42,097 nt of DNA from an uncultured Erysipelotrichaceae bacterium (GCA_934725085.1 CAKVAL010000014.1:1-42097), one strand, 5' to 3'; counted from the first letter of the stretch, positions 21,953-28,910 are shown. Notes: a model not told the origin generated them from the letters alone. Numbers and translations: made by a program.

Positions 21953-23629
21953 TTATATGCAAGTATCAATAATAAATTGCTTATATTTTTGGTCCATATA
22001 AGTGTTCACACACGGAAAACCCGAAACTTTCATTATTTTATTTTTTCTATACGGGTTTTCGTGCTTTTCGTCAATACAAGAAAAATGCAAGATATCTAGC
22101 CCGTTTTGTTCGATTTTGACGTGTGTAGATTTTAATACACTTACTTTTTGAGGAATTAAAGTAAGTGATATCTCAGGAGAGTAAAAATCACTTCCATAAG
22201 GGGCAAGATAATTTAGCTTTTCAATTAATTCAAAAGTGATGTCCTTTGTGTTTAGGTTAAAATCTACATATTTAACAGCACTGCTTGGTTTTTTATCTTT
22301 TAAAGCTTCTTCTAAATAATCTTTTAATTTATTTAGATTTTCTTTTTTTATAGTTAACCCACAGGCAAGCTTATGTCCACCAAAAGCTTCTAGTAAATCA
22401 GAACAGCCAAGTAATAACGAATAGATGTCTACATCTTCAGGGGAGCGAGCTGAACCCTTTAATAAGTCTGGATTATCTTCGATAGCTGTAAAGACTATCG
22501 CTGGCTTGTTATATTTTTCCACTAATTTTCCAGAAAGTATTCCTAACAAGCCTTCAGGAGCAGAAGAATTTAAAACATAGGCTCTAGAGTTCTCTAGGTG
22601 GGCATTTATCTCATTATAGTATTTAAGAGTCAATTCTTTTCTTGAGTTATTTAACTCTTGCATGTCTTTAAGAATTTTCTCTTGTCTTTTCTTGTTTTCT
22701 GTAAGAAGCAATTCAATGCACATGTCACACTCACCCATCATTCTGGATACTGCGTTGAACATTGGAGCGAAAGTAAACCCGATCGTGTTTTCATCTATTG
22801 GTTTATCGCTATTCCCCTGCAAAAAATTCCAGATGGGGAATTCCTCGAATCTGTTCATAGCCTTAATTCCCATTTTGGCAATATAGTGGTTAGCTGGTGT
22901 CATTGGCACTACGTCTGAAATAATAGTAAAACCAGAATAAGCACATAAAGATTTTAGGTAATTAATATTCTTGTTTTTAATGTTTAATCTGGCATAAAGT
23001 TCAGAAACTAAGCGACGGGTGAGTTCTGCCCCTGTAAAGTACTCCTTAGAGGCTTTTTCTTCATCCAGTCTTCCTTCACAAACAATTGGAATGTTATTAT
23101 TCAAAATTTTATTATTTATGTTTTCGTTATGATGATCTGAAATAATTACTTTAAGATTCTTGGCCATACAATACTCTACACCTTCTTTTGCAGCAATACC
23201 GTTGTCACAAGTAATAATAAGCTTAGTATTAGGATATTTTCTTAATAATCTATCTACGCCTTTAACATTCATGCCATAACCTTCATTAAAACGATTATTG
23301 ACAAAATAATTTGTTCTGATATTAAGTCTTCTTAAAGCAGAAACCCAAATATAGGTTGCCATAATACCATCACAATCATAGTCGCCATAAATAGTAATTT
23401 CTTCCTTGGCTTTAATAGAAGAAATTAAGATGTTCATGAATTTATCTACGTCTTTTAATTTGTTAATATTTTTTAAATTATTGTTATTAAAATATAAAAA
23501 CTCATTTATCTTTTCTACAGTATCGTAGCCACGATTTATGAGTAAAGTTAAGATAATTTTATCTAAATTTAATTCTTTGCTTAATTTTTCTAATAATTCT
23601 TCATCTATTTTTCTTACTTTTATGTCCAT
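21953..23629 (-). CDS. recJ: single-strand-specific exonuclease RecJ
   Basis: 558 residues, near the usual length. DHH phosphoesterase motifs: DYDCDG (83-88), IITCDNG (138-144), DHHN (165-168); DHHA1 domain with GLLGILSGKLVEKYNKPAIV, GSARSPEDVD and FGGHKLACGLTI; a C-terminal OB-like region. It degrades single-stranded DNA 5' to 3' in repair and recombination. The ATG overlaps the dut stop by one base (TAATG). The whole set of metal-binding residues is visible, so likely active. The sequence is diverged from chromosomal RecJ, as expected for an element-borne copy. Confidence 0.92.
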   Translation of the reverse strand: MDIKVRKIDEELLEKLSKELNLDKIILTLLINRGYDTVEKINEFLYFNNNNLKNINKLKDVDKFMNILISSIKAKEEITIYGDYDCDGIMATYIWVSALRRLNIRTNYFVNNRFNEGYGMNVKGVDRLLRKYPNTKLIITCDNGIAAKEGVEYCMAKNLKVIISDHHNENINNKILNNNIPIVCEGRLDEEKASKEYFTGAELTRRLVSELYARLNIKNKNINYLKSLCAYSGFTIISDVVPMTPANHYIAKMGIKAMNRFEEFPIWNFLQGNSDKPIDENTIGFTFAPMFNAVSRMMGECDMCIELLLTENKKRQEKILKDMQELNNSRKELTLKYYNEINAHLENSRAYVLNSSAPEGLLGILSGKLVEKYNKPAIVFTAIEDNPDLLKGSARSPEDVDIYSLLLGCSDLLEAFGGHKLACGLTIKKENLNKLKDYLEEALKDKKPSSAVKYVDFNLNTKDITFELIEKLNYLAPYGSDFYSPEISLTLIPQKVSVLKSTHVKIEQNGLDILHFSCIDEKHENPYRKNKIMKVSGFPCVNTYMDQKYKQFIIDTCI

Positions 23630-24063
23630 TAATTAGCTCCCGTGCTGCCAAAACCACCTCGATTGGTATCATCAAGTGTTTCGACTTCGATGATTTCAAG
23701 TGGTTCTTGGCTTTTTACAATTCTAAATTGGCAAATTCTATCATTTTTGTTTATTTTAGTGTCCCTCAAGGCAAAACAAGGAAAACCCCACACATCATTT
23801 GTGCCTGAATAGCTATTATCTATCACGCCCATGTGATTTGTTTGGATAACACCCCATTTTTTAAATGTGCTTGAACGAGGCACTACATGGGCTTCGTATC
23901 CAACTGGTAGTCGCATAGAGACTCCTAGCGAGATAATTTTGAATTCTCCTGCTTTTAGTTCTATATCCTCGGCACTTCTTAAATCGATCCAATCGCCTTT
24001 CTTATTAATTTCTATCGGTAAAATATCTGCGTGATATTTAATTTGAATTTGTTTCTTTTTCAT
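23629..24063 (-). CDS. dut: dUTPase
   Basis: 144 residues with the five trimeric dUTPase motifs: DLRSAEDIELKAGE, PRSSTFKKWGV, NHMGVIDNSYSG, RICQFRIV and the C-terminal RGGFGSTG P-loop-like tail. It hydrolyses dUTP to dUMP and keeps uracil out of DNA, a common trait of phages and large plasmids. It forms a two-gene operon with recJ. Confidence 0.92.
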   Translation of the reverse strand: MKKKQIQIKYHADILPIEINKKGDWIDLRSAEDIELKAGEFKIISLGVSMRLPVGYEAHVVPRSSTFKKWGVIQTNHMGVIDNSYSGTNDVWGFPCFALRDTKINKNDRICQFRIVKSQEPLEIIEVETLDDTNRGGFGSTGAN

Positions 24064-24092
24064 ACTTTTTGCTCCTAGTTTATATATATTAT

Positions 24093-24121
24093 ATTATAGT
24101 ATATTTTTATATTTTAGTAAA
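24093..24121 (-). promoter_or_regulatory. promoter of dut-recJ
   Basis: -35 TTTACT (24116-24121), 17-nt spacer, -10 TATAAT (24093-24098). It begins directly after the terminator of the tRNA array. Confidence 0.55.
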
Positions 24122-24123
24122 TG

Positions 24124-24152
24124 AAAAAAACACCTATTTATAAAAATAAGTG
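24124..24152 (-). terminator. terminator of the tRNA array
   Basis: Stem CACTTATTT / AAATAGGTG with one mismatch, followed by TTTTTTT on the minus strand, 16 nt beyond the last tRNA. Confidence 0.7.
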
Positions 24153-24167
24153 CTATTATTTGCCTTT

Positions 24168-24244
24168 TGGTGGACTTTGTAGGGCTCGAACCTACAACAT
24201 CTCGCTTATGAGGCGAAAACTCTGACCGATTGAGCTAAAAGTCC
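24168..24244 (-). tRNA. tRNA with anticodon CAT (Ile2-like or Met)
   Basis: Acceptor GGACTTT / AAAGTCC, discriminator A, encoded CCA. Loop CTCATAA. The acceptor and D-arm (TAGCTCA...) resemble tRNA-Ile(CAT), which is read after lysidine modification, more than Met. Confidence 0.9.
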
Positions 24245-24252
24245 ATTTTTTT

Positions 24253-24339
24253 TGGTGGGGCTAGTGAGACTTGAACTCACACGGTATTACTACCATCGGA
24301 TTTTAAGTCCGATTCGGCTACCAATTACAACATAACCCC
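24253..24339 (-). tRNA. tRNA-Leu (TAA)
   Basis: Acceptor GGGGTTA / TAGCCCC, loop CTTAAAA, long variable arm, encoded CCA. Confidence 0.95.
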
Positions 24340-24341
24340 AT

Positions 24342-24418
24342 TGGCTTCCCTAGCAGGACTCGAACCCGCAGTCTCTTGGTTCGTAGCCAAGTATCTTATC
24401 CAGTTAAACGATAGGGAA
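24342..24418 (-). tRNA. tRNA-Arg (ACG)
   Basis: Acceptor TTCCCTA / TAGGGAA, discriminator G, loop CTACGAA, encoded CCA. Confidence 0.95.
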
Positions 24419-24422
24419 ATTT

Positions 24423-24497
24423 TGGGGTAAATACTGAGAATCGAACTCAGATTAGTAGAGCCACAATCTACCGTTCTACCATTGAACTATATTCACC
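24423..24497 (-). tRNA. tRNA-His (GTG)
   Basis: Loop TTGTGGC. The extra G at the 5' end facing C73, diagnostic for His, is present. Encoded CCA. Confidence 0.95.
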
Positions 24498-24503
24498 ATT
24501 TTT

Positions 24504-24579
24504 TGGTGGAGCATAGCGGGATTGAACCGCTGACCTTCTGCGTGCAAAACAGACGTTCTCCCGACTGAACTAAAGCCCC
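24504..24579 (-). tRNA. tRNA-Ala (TGC)
   Basis: Loop TTTGCAC. Acceptor GGGGCTT pairs with ATGCTCC with one mismatch. Encoded CCA. Confidence 0.93.
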
Positions 24580-24583
24580 ATTA

Positions 24584-24657
24584 TGGTGCTCCCTACCCGA
24601 ATTGAACAGGTATCAAATGCTTACAAGGCACTCGTTTTGCCATTAAACTAAGGGAGC
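24584..24657 (-). tRNA. tRNA-Thr (TGT)
   Basis: Acceptor GCTCCCT / AGGGAGC, loop CTTGTAA, T-loop TTCAATT, encoded CCA. Confidence 0.95.
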
Positions 24658-24663
24658 ATTGTT

Positions 24664-24767
24664 GCACAGGCTTTCGCTTTAACCCCTGTGCTAAAAGCGG
24701 AATCGTTTCACCGTTTAGCCTTGGCCCTTCCAAGACATATAAGCTGGGTATCCTCGACGACCCATAT
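24664..24767 (-). ncRNA. structured RNA S1 inside the tRNA array
   Basis: Four consecutive hairpins on the minus strand: GGGT..ACCC around CGTCGAGGAT; CTTGG / CCAAG; GCTAAACGG / CCGCTTTTAGC; and GCACAGG / CCTGTGC with an AAAGCGAA loop. The last ends 6 nt before tRNA-Thr. It is homologous to S2 at 27383, with compensating base changes in the stems. No known RNA family is recognised; the 152 nt between tRNA-Cys and tRNA-Thr hold no ORF. Confidence 0.6.
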
Positions 24768-24809
24768 TTCAGAGAATCAATCCTCTAAAATGTTCTACAA
24801 AAGATTTTT

Positions 24810-24883
24810 TGGAGAATCTAGTTGGAATCTAACCAACGCCTACAGGGTTGCGACCTGTTGCCCTAACATTAGACCATAGATCC
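24810..24883 (-). tRNA. tRNA-Cys (GCA), atypical loops
   Basis: Acceptor GGATCTA / TAGATTC with discriminator T, typical of Cys. The anticodon loop reads TCGCAAC, so position 33 is C instead of the near-universal T. The T-loop is TTAGATT, with A in place of C56. Encoded CCA. Confidence 0.8.
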
Positions 24884-24886
24884 ATA

Positions 24887-24961
24887 TGGTTTCAGGGGAG
24901 GGAATCGAACCCACATATGTCAGCTTATGAGGCTGATAAGTTACCAGTACTTTACCCTGAA
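24887..24961 (-). tRNA. tRNA-Met (CAT)
   Basis: Acceptor TTCAGGG / CCCTGAA, stem TCAGC / GCTGA around CTCATAA, T-loop TTCGATT, encoded CCA. First tRNA after the 624-codon gene. Confidence 0.9.
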
Positions 24962-24965
24962 ATAA

Positions 24966-25128
24966 TCATCCTTGCCAAGAACTCTCGACAAGGATTTTGT
25001 GCGAATACTAAGCGAATAATTTTCCTGATTGTTCTTTTATAAGGAAGTATTTTTGCACATTTTTTGTACTTGCGGGGACTAATCACTTTCAAATGTTCTT
25101 GTAAGAATTAAGGAAGCCCCTTTGCAAG
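24966..25128 (-). ncRNA. structured RNA S5 between the 624-codon gene and array 1
   Basis: At 25069-25128 a compound stem: CTTGC, AAA, GGGGCT, then inner TTCTT/AAGAA hairpin, AGTCCCC, GCAAG. A second hairpin ATCCTTG / CAAGGAT lies at 24966-24993. The first part shares its layout (GC-AAA-stem-CTTCC ... ATTAG-stem-GC) with S4 at 28304. No ORF is present. Confidence 0.5.
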
Positions 25129-25132
25129 TATA

Positions 25133-27007
25133 TTAATCAATAATCTCGAATAATGTATTAACAGTTAAAGCGTTTGGCTCTAAACTGATTACATTTTCTA
25201 TTTCTTCTTCTGTTAAGTTGTCTGTATTAGAGATAACATTTCCACCGCATAATTTAATAAAATCTCTTAGTTTATACATGCCTAAGCATCTATCAACTGA
25301 AGCTTCTAGTGCCTTAGCATTTAGTTCAAGATTTGGTGTTATGTTCTTACCTAATTCACTGCCATAGAAGCAGAATGAGTTTCCTTTTACAAAACCAATA
25401 TTTATATGGTCTGTATCGTTAAATCTCATTTCGATAGGAGCAAACAGTGCATCTTCAACATTTACTGGCGACTTACCCTTTCCAGAGATATCTACATCAG
25501 TAAGCATAAACTTAAATGGTATATTGTCTTCTCCAGAATACAAGTTGGCATTTAACAAATAGATGTCATCTTTGCTGACTTCGATTCTAAATGCTTCTGT
25601 TGCATATGGGCTAGCAGCAGTCATATCACCGCTGTAGAGTATTCTACGATCGCTATTTCTGTAGTTACCATTCCATCCAAAGTGTTCTGTCGCATTGCTT
25701 AAATGTAAGTCAATATCAACTCTACAGTTGCCGTCTTTCCACCAGATTGCAGGAGTGATTGTATCTCCCTTAGTGCCGTGTACGATAGTACCGTAAGGTA
25801 AATTACCAATCATTTGTTTTTCTGAAATTGGAACTGGATAGTCAACATAATCAGGAATTAGGAATGTTTTACCAGCAAGCTTGTTAACATTTCTAATTGC
25901 TAACTGAGCAAGACACATAGTAACAAGAGAACTTGCTTTTGTGTTTTCTGTTTTACGTTCAGTTACAAATGTTGAACCGTTACGAATGTTGTAAATCTTG
26001 GTATCGCTGTTAGCAGATGAAGTCGCAAAGTTAATAAGCTTAACAAGTGCTCTATTATCTGCATTTTCAAGAACCTTAATTGCATCTTCAATTCTGTTTT
26101 CTGATACAAGTTTCATAACATTAGCAAGATTTACATCCGATAATGGCTTGTGATGCGTTGTAGCGTATCTACGGATTCTGTTTACGATTGGCTTACAAGG
26201 CTTGCTTGTTTTAAAAGCTAATAGAAGTGGCTTAAATCTATAGAAGACTTTAGCTAGTTCTATTTCATCTCCTTTGCTTAATAAGTTAAAAGCCTCTCTA
26301 GGATACTGTAGACAGTAATTTTTAATCCTTGCGATAGTAATATCGTTCTTGATAATTAATGTACTGCCAGTTGTTACATAAATCGCATAACGAACGAAAT
26401 CTTGCCCGTTAGTTGGAACTGTATTTAGTTGCTTACATCTAGCGATTTTTAGCTCGAAAGAAGTAATATCATCAACCTTTAGATTTGTGTATTCCATTAA
26501 GTCAATATAAGCCCCAATGTCATTTTTATGCGGTGCTTTAATTGTCTTAAGTAAGTTTTTTACAACTGCAATAGCTGTGTTGTAATCAACTACTCTGATA
26601 ACAGTAAATGCCTTTATGCTAGGAAGTGCGTCCTTGTTTGAGATAACTGTTTCGCAAGGAATTAAAGGCATAGTTTCTAGACCAAGCATTTCCATACCGT
26701 AAGTTGAAAAGTAATGAACTAATTGTTCAAAAACTAATTGTTCAATTGGAGCGTTTTCTACTTTTTCCCAACTCTTATGGAATGTATTGCTCCAAATTTC
26801 GTTATTAAGACCTAATTTTTGAATAACGGCTTCCACAAAAGGTTTGCTTAGTTTTCTTAATACATTGCCGTTGTCGTCTACAAATACAAGACCGTACTTT
26901 AAAGCGACGGTTGCATCAAAATCTGCACTTGCACAAACTGAGTCAAATGTAGCGGTATGTAGGTATTTAATAATACTTAATTCATCATCTCTTTCAATTT
27001 TTTTCAT
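25133..27007 (-). CDS. large protein of unknown function inside the tRNA arrays
   Basis: 624 residues. The N-terminal two thirds are mostly helical (repeats of the kind LVKLINFATSSAN). The C-terminal part (about 390-560) is beta-rich, with WWKDGNCRVDIDLHLS, FGWNG and ILYSGDMTAASPYATEAFRI, which resembles the TerD-like (calcium-binding stress) fold with its D-x-D-L and YSGD elements; this is a pattern judgement, not a confirmed hit. It lies between two tRNA arrays in the same direction and is probably co-transcribed with them, which points to RNA or translation biology, or to insertion into one ancestral array. ATG has GGAGAAAA upstream. Confidence 0.6.
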   Translation of the reverse strand: MKKIERDDELSIIKYLHTATFDSVCASADFDATVALKYGLVFVDDNGNVLRKLSKPFVEAVIQKLGLNNEIWSNTFHKSWEKVENAPIEQLVFEQLVHYFSTYGMEMLGLETMPLIPCETVISNKDALPSIKAFTVIRVVDYNTAIAVVKNLLKTIKAPHKNDIGAYIDLMEYTNLKVDDITSFELKIARCKQLNTVPTNGQDFVRYAIYVTTGSTLIIKNDITIARIKNYCLQYPREAFNLLSKGDEIELAKVFYRFKPLLLAFKTSKPCKPIVNRIRRYATTHHKPLSDVNLANVMKLVSENRIEDAIKVLENADNRALVKLINFATSSANSDTKIYNIRNGSTFVTERKTENTKASSLVTMCLAQLAIRNVNKLAGKTFLIPDYVDYPVPISEKQMIGNLPYGTIVHGTKGDTITPAIWWKDGNCRVDIDLHLSNATEHFGWNGNYRNSDRRILYSGDMTAASPYATEAFRIEVSKDDIYLLNANLYSGEDNIPFKFMLTDVDISGKGKSPVNVEDALFAPIEMRFNDTDHINIGFVKGNSFCFYGSELGKNITPNLELNAKALEASVDRCLGMYKLRDFIKLCGGNVISNTDNLTEEEIENVISLEPNALTVNTLFEIID

Positions 27008-27058
27008 ATTTTCTCCTTTTTGCGTTGTAGACTTCTCTGTATAGTATTTTTTTTAAAA

Positions 27059-27134
27059 TGGTTTCGGCGATGGGAGTTGAACCCATTTAGAATAGCTTAT
27101 GAGACTACTGAAATTACCGAATTTCTACACCGAT
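27059..27134 (-). tRNA. tRNA with anticodon CAT (possible initiator type)
   Basis: Loop CTCATAA. Position 1 (A) faces A72, so the first acceptor pair is open, which is a feature of initiator tRNAs. The anticodon stem lacks the three G-C pairs of normal initiators and holds two G-T pairs. Encoded CCA. Confidence 0.8.
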
Positions 27135-27140
27135 ATCTCA

Positions 27141-27216
27141 TGGTGATCAGTGCGGGAGTTGAACCCGCTATGCTAGAGTGAAAATCCAGTGTGTTAATCC
27201 GTTTCACCAACTGACC
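27141..27216 (-). tRNA. tRNA-Glu (TTC)
   Basis: Acceptor GGTCAGT / ACTGATC, loop TTTTCAC, encoded CCA. Confidence 0.94.
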
Positions 27217-27219
27217 ATT

Positions 27220-27296
27220 TGGCTTCCTCGATGAGATTTGAACTCATAACCGTTCGCTTAGAAGGCGAATGCTCTATCCAATTGAGCTACGAGGAA
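27220..27296 (-). tRNA. tRNA-Arg (TCT)
   Basis: Acceptor TTCCTCG / CGAGGAA, discriminator G, loop CTTCTAA, encoded CCA. Confidence 0.95.
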
Positions 27297-27301
27297 ATAT
27301 T

Positions 27302-27377
27302 TGGTGTCCCCAACAGGAGTTGAACCTGTGACTCCAAAATTAAAAGTTTTGTACTCTACCAACTGAGTTATAGGGAC
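27302..27377 (-). tRNA. tRNA-Lys (TTT)
   Basis: Acceptor GTCCCTA / TGGGGAC, loop CTTTTAA, encoded CCA. Confidence 0.95.
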
Positions 27378-27382
27378 ATATA

Positions 27383-27482
27383 GGGTGTTGTTTCGCACTT
27401 CCACACCCACAGCGGAATCGTTTTACCGTTTAGTCTGGTCTTTCACAAACGTATAAGCTAGGTATCCTCGATGACCTATATA
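27383..27482 (-). ncRNA. structured RNA S2 inside the tRNA array
   Basis: Homolog of S1. AGGT..ACCT around CATCGAGGAT replaces GGGT..ACCC (compensating change), then AGCTTATA, CTAAACGG and AAACGATTCCGC nearly unchanged, and a final stem GGGTGT / ACACCC that differs completely from the S1 stem but keeps a purine loop with GCGAAA. It ends 5 nt before tRNA-Lys. Confidence 0.6.
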
Positions 27483-27512
27483 GAAACCATAGAACACTAT
27501 GTTTTCAACTTA

Positions 27513-27589
27513 TGGCTCTGGAAGAAGGACTCGAACCTTCACAACACGGATTCAAAGTCCGTTGACTTTACCAATTTGTCTACTCCAGA
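27513..27589 (-). tRNA. tRNA-Gln (TTG)
   Basis: Acceptor TCTGGAG / TTCCAGA, discriminator G, loop CTTTGAA, encoded CCA. Confidence 0.95.
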
Positions 27590-27593
27590 ATAA

Positions 27594-27680
27594 TGGTGGG
27601 CAGAGTAGGATTTGAACCTACGAACTCTTTGAGGGTTGATTTACAGTCAACTGCATTTAACCAGACTTTGCTATCTACCC
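27594..27680 (-). tRNA. tRNA-Tyr (GTA)
   Basis: Acceptor GGGTAGA / TCTGCCC, loop CTGTAAA, long variable arm, encoded CCA. Confidence 0.95.
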
Positions 27681-27687
27681 ATTTTTT

Positions 27688-27886
27688 GTAGTAGATTATT
27701 GCGAACTTGCCATCTACTAGGGCGGCTCATTTAATTTGAATTTATTCGACTAGTCGATAATTTACTCGCAGTGCCATAACTGTCAAGGGTTTATAGTTTT
27801 CCTTCTAATTTTCGATAGTTCCTTACTCGCCAATGGGCGTGAAATGCATCATTTGTGTACTATCAACCGTATCCTTGATCTGTGAT
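27688..27886 (-). ncRNA. structured RNA S3 inside the tRNA array
   Basis: A 211-nt gap between tRNA-Leu and tRNA-Tyr without ORF. It ends in a perfect 9-bp stem GTAGTAGAT / ATCTACTAC with a loop containing AAGTTCGCAA, placed just before the next tRNA as in S1 and S2, and begins with ATCAAGGATACGGTTGAT, partly like the S1/S2 start. Homology to S1/S2 is uncertain. Confidence 0.45.
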
Positions 27887-27891
27887 TTTTT

Positions 27892-27976
27892 TGGTGAGGA
27901 TAGAGGGACTTGAACCCACACGCCTTTCGACTTCAGTTTCTAAGACTGAAACGGCTACCAATTACGTCATATCCCC
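27892..27976 (-). tRNA. tRNA-Leu (TAG)
   Basis: Acceptor GGGGATA / TATCCTC, loop CTTAGAA, long variable arm, encoded CCA. Confidence 0.95.
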
Positions 27977-27982
27977 GTTAAA

Positions 27983-28059
27983 TGGCGGACCAAGTAGGAT
28001 TTGAACCTACGACCTTACGCTTAACAGGCGTCTGCTCTAACCAACTGAGCTACTGGTCC
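27983..28059 (-). tRNA. tRNA-Asn (GTT)
   Basis: Acceptor GGACCAG / TTGGTCC, discriminator G, loop CTGTTAA, encoded CCA. Confidence 0.95.
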
Positions 28060-28063
28060 ATAA

Positions 28064-28140
28064 TGGTCAGGAAGGTAGGATTTGAACCTACGACCTCATG
28101 ATTCCAAATCACGAGCTCTACCAAACTGAGCTACATCCTG
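28064..28140 (-). tRNA. tRNA-Pro (TGG)
   Basis: Acceptor CAGGATG / CTTCCTG with one mismatch, loop TTTGGAA, encoded CCA. Confidence 0.94.
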
Positions 28141-28144
28141 ATGA

Positions 28145-28219
28145 TGGCGGTCATAGGGGGTAATGCTCCCCCTTCTTCTCAGTGACAGTGAGATATCTTA
28201 GCTTTTGGACGATATGACC
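28145..28219 (-). tRNA. tRNA-Asp (GTC), highly atypical
   Basis: Acceptor GGTCATA / TATGACC, discriminator G and encoded CCA are correct for Asp, and the anticodon arm TCTCA-CTGTCAC-TGAGA is normal. The D-arm has no proper stem and no GG pair in its loop, and the T-arm GGGGG / CCCCC closes the loop AGCATTA instead of TTCRANY. The usual D-loop/T-loop elbow contact cannot form. Confidence 0.75.
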
Positions 28220-28223
28220 ATAA

Positions 28224-28298
28224 TGGTAGGAACATCAAGAATTGAACTTGAATTACACCCTTATCAGGGGTGCGTACTGACCGTTATACTATGCTCCT
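28224..28298 (-). tRNA. tRNA-Ile (GAT)
   Basis: Acceptor AGGAGCA / TGTTCCT, discriminator A, loop CTGATAA, encoded CCA. Confidence 0.94.
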
Positions 28299-28303
28299 AA
28301 ATA

Positions 28304-28412
28304 ACTGCGAGAGCTAATGATTTAACAGACCATTCCAGAAAAGGAAGCTCATTTGCAGTAATATATATCAGAAACGGTAAAATGCTTGTGTACAGCTTTT
28401 GACCGCTGATAT
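28304..28412 (-). ncRNA. structured RNA S4 inside the tRNA array
   Basis: Two compound stems on the minus strand: ATATCAG-CGGT ... ACCG-CTGATAT (28365-28412) and ACTGC-AAAT-GAGCT ... AGCTC-GCAGT (28304-28359), with an inner TCC/GGA hairpin. The second matches the layout of S5. No ORF. It lies between tRNA-Ser(GCT) and tRNA-Ile. Confidence 0.5.
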
Positions 28413-28418
28413 TTAATT

Positions 28419-28506
28419 TGGCGGCAGAGACCAGAATCGAACTGATACACCGAATTAACGATGGAAAGTTTAGCAAACTTCTAGGATACCATTACCCCAC
28501 ACTGCC
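28419..28506 (-). tRNA. tRNA-Ser (GCT)
   Basis: Acceptor GGCAGTG / CTCTGCC with one mismatch, loop TTGCTAA, long variable arm, discriminator G, encoded CCA. Confidence 0.93.
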
Positions 28507-28508
28507 AT

Positions 28509-28584
28509 TGGTGTTCCCTATAGGACTCGAACCTATAACCTTTGTCTTGTAAGGACAACACTCTCCCTGTTGAGTTAAGGAAAC
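28509..28584 (-). tRNA. tRNA-Val (TAC)
   Basis: Acceptor GTTTCCT / AGGGAAC, loop CTTACAA, encoded CCA. Confidence 0.95.
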
Positions 28585-28586
28585 AT

Positions 28587-28734
28587 TGGTAGGTTTTATT
28601 GGAATCGAACCAACTGCCTGTCACACCGTCGCATAACGCCTATTGCCCAGAGCCTGTCATTCCACTTATTGAAGTTGGAGTCGAACCAACGCAGGACTAG
28701 AACGTGGACTGCTCTACCATTGAGCTAAAAACCT
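28587..28734 (-). tRNA. composite tRNA-like locus with duplicated T-arm
   Basis: The 5' end AGGTTTT-TA-GCTCAATGGTAGAGC (acceptor and D-arm) pairs across 148 nt with the 3' end AAAACCT-A-CCA. Between them lies a short stretch without a proper anticodon stem (20 nt to the T-arm, where 22-23 is normal), a first T-arm (GTTGG-TTCGACT-CCAAC), about 60 nt with a GACAGGC direct repeat and a small hairpin, and a second T-arm (GTTGG-TTCGATT-CCAAT). It may be a tRNA with an insertion, two fused tRNAs or a tRNA-ended RNA. The anticodon cannot be assigned. Confidence 0.5.
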
Positions 28735-28740
28735 AATTTT

Positions 28741-28815
28741 TGGAGTGAATGAAGGGAATTGAACCCTCACTATTACCTTGGCAAGATAAAGTACTAACCG
28801 TTATACTACATCCAC
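28741..28815 (-). tRNA. tRNA-Gly (GCC)
   Basis: Acceptor GTGGATG / CATTCAC, discriminator T, loop TTGCCAA, encoded CCA. Confidence 0.94.
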
Positions 28816-28816
28816 A

Positions 28817-28903
28817 TGGCGCTGCACACAGGATTCGAACCTGCAAACCGAACAAACGGTCAATGGTTTTCAAGACCACTTCTTCCCCACCCAGACATGC
28901 AGC
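28817..28903 (-). tRNA. tRNA-Ser (TGA)
   Basis: Acceptor GCTGCAT / GTGCAGC, discriminator G, loop CTTGAAA, long variable arm, encoded CCA. Confidence 0.95.
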
Positions 28904-28910
28904 ATTTTTT

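Noticed and set aside
22658..22918. Plus-strand ORFs opposite recJ
   Set aside because: Shadows of the recJ frame without ribosome sites or recognisable protein features.
24664..27482. S1/S2 as self-cleaving ribozymes (hammerhead, twister, pistol)
   Set aside because: The required conserved cores, such as CTGATGA with GAAA, are not found in either copy.
28587..28734. Composite tRNA-like locus as tmRNA
   Set aside because: It has a canonical D-arm, no tmRNA 5' signature and no tag ORF.
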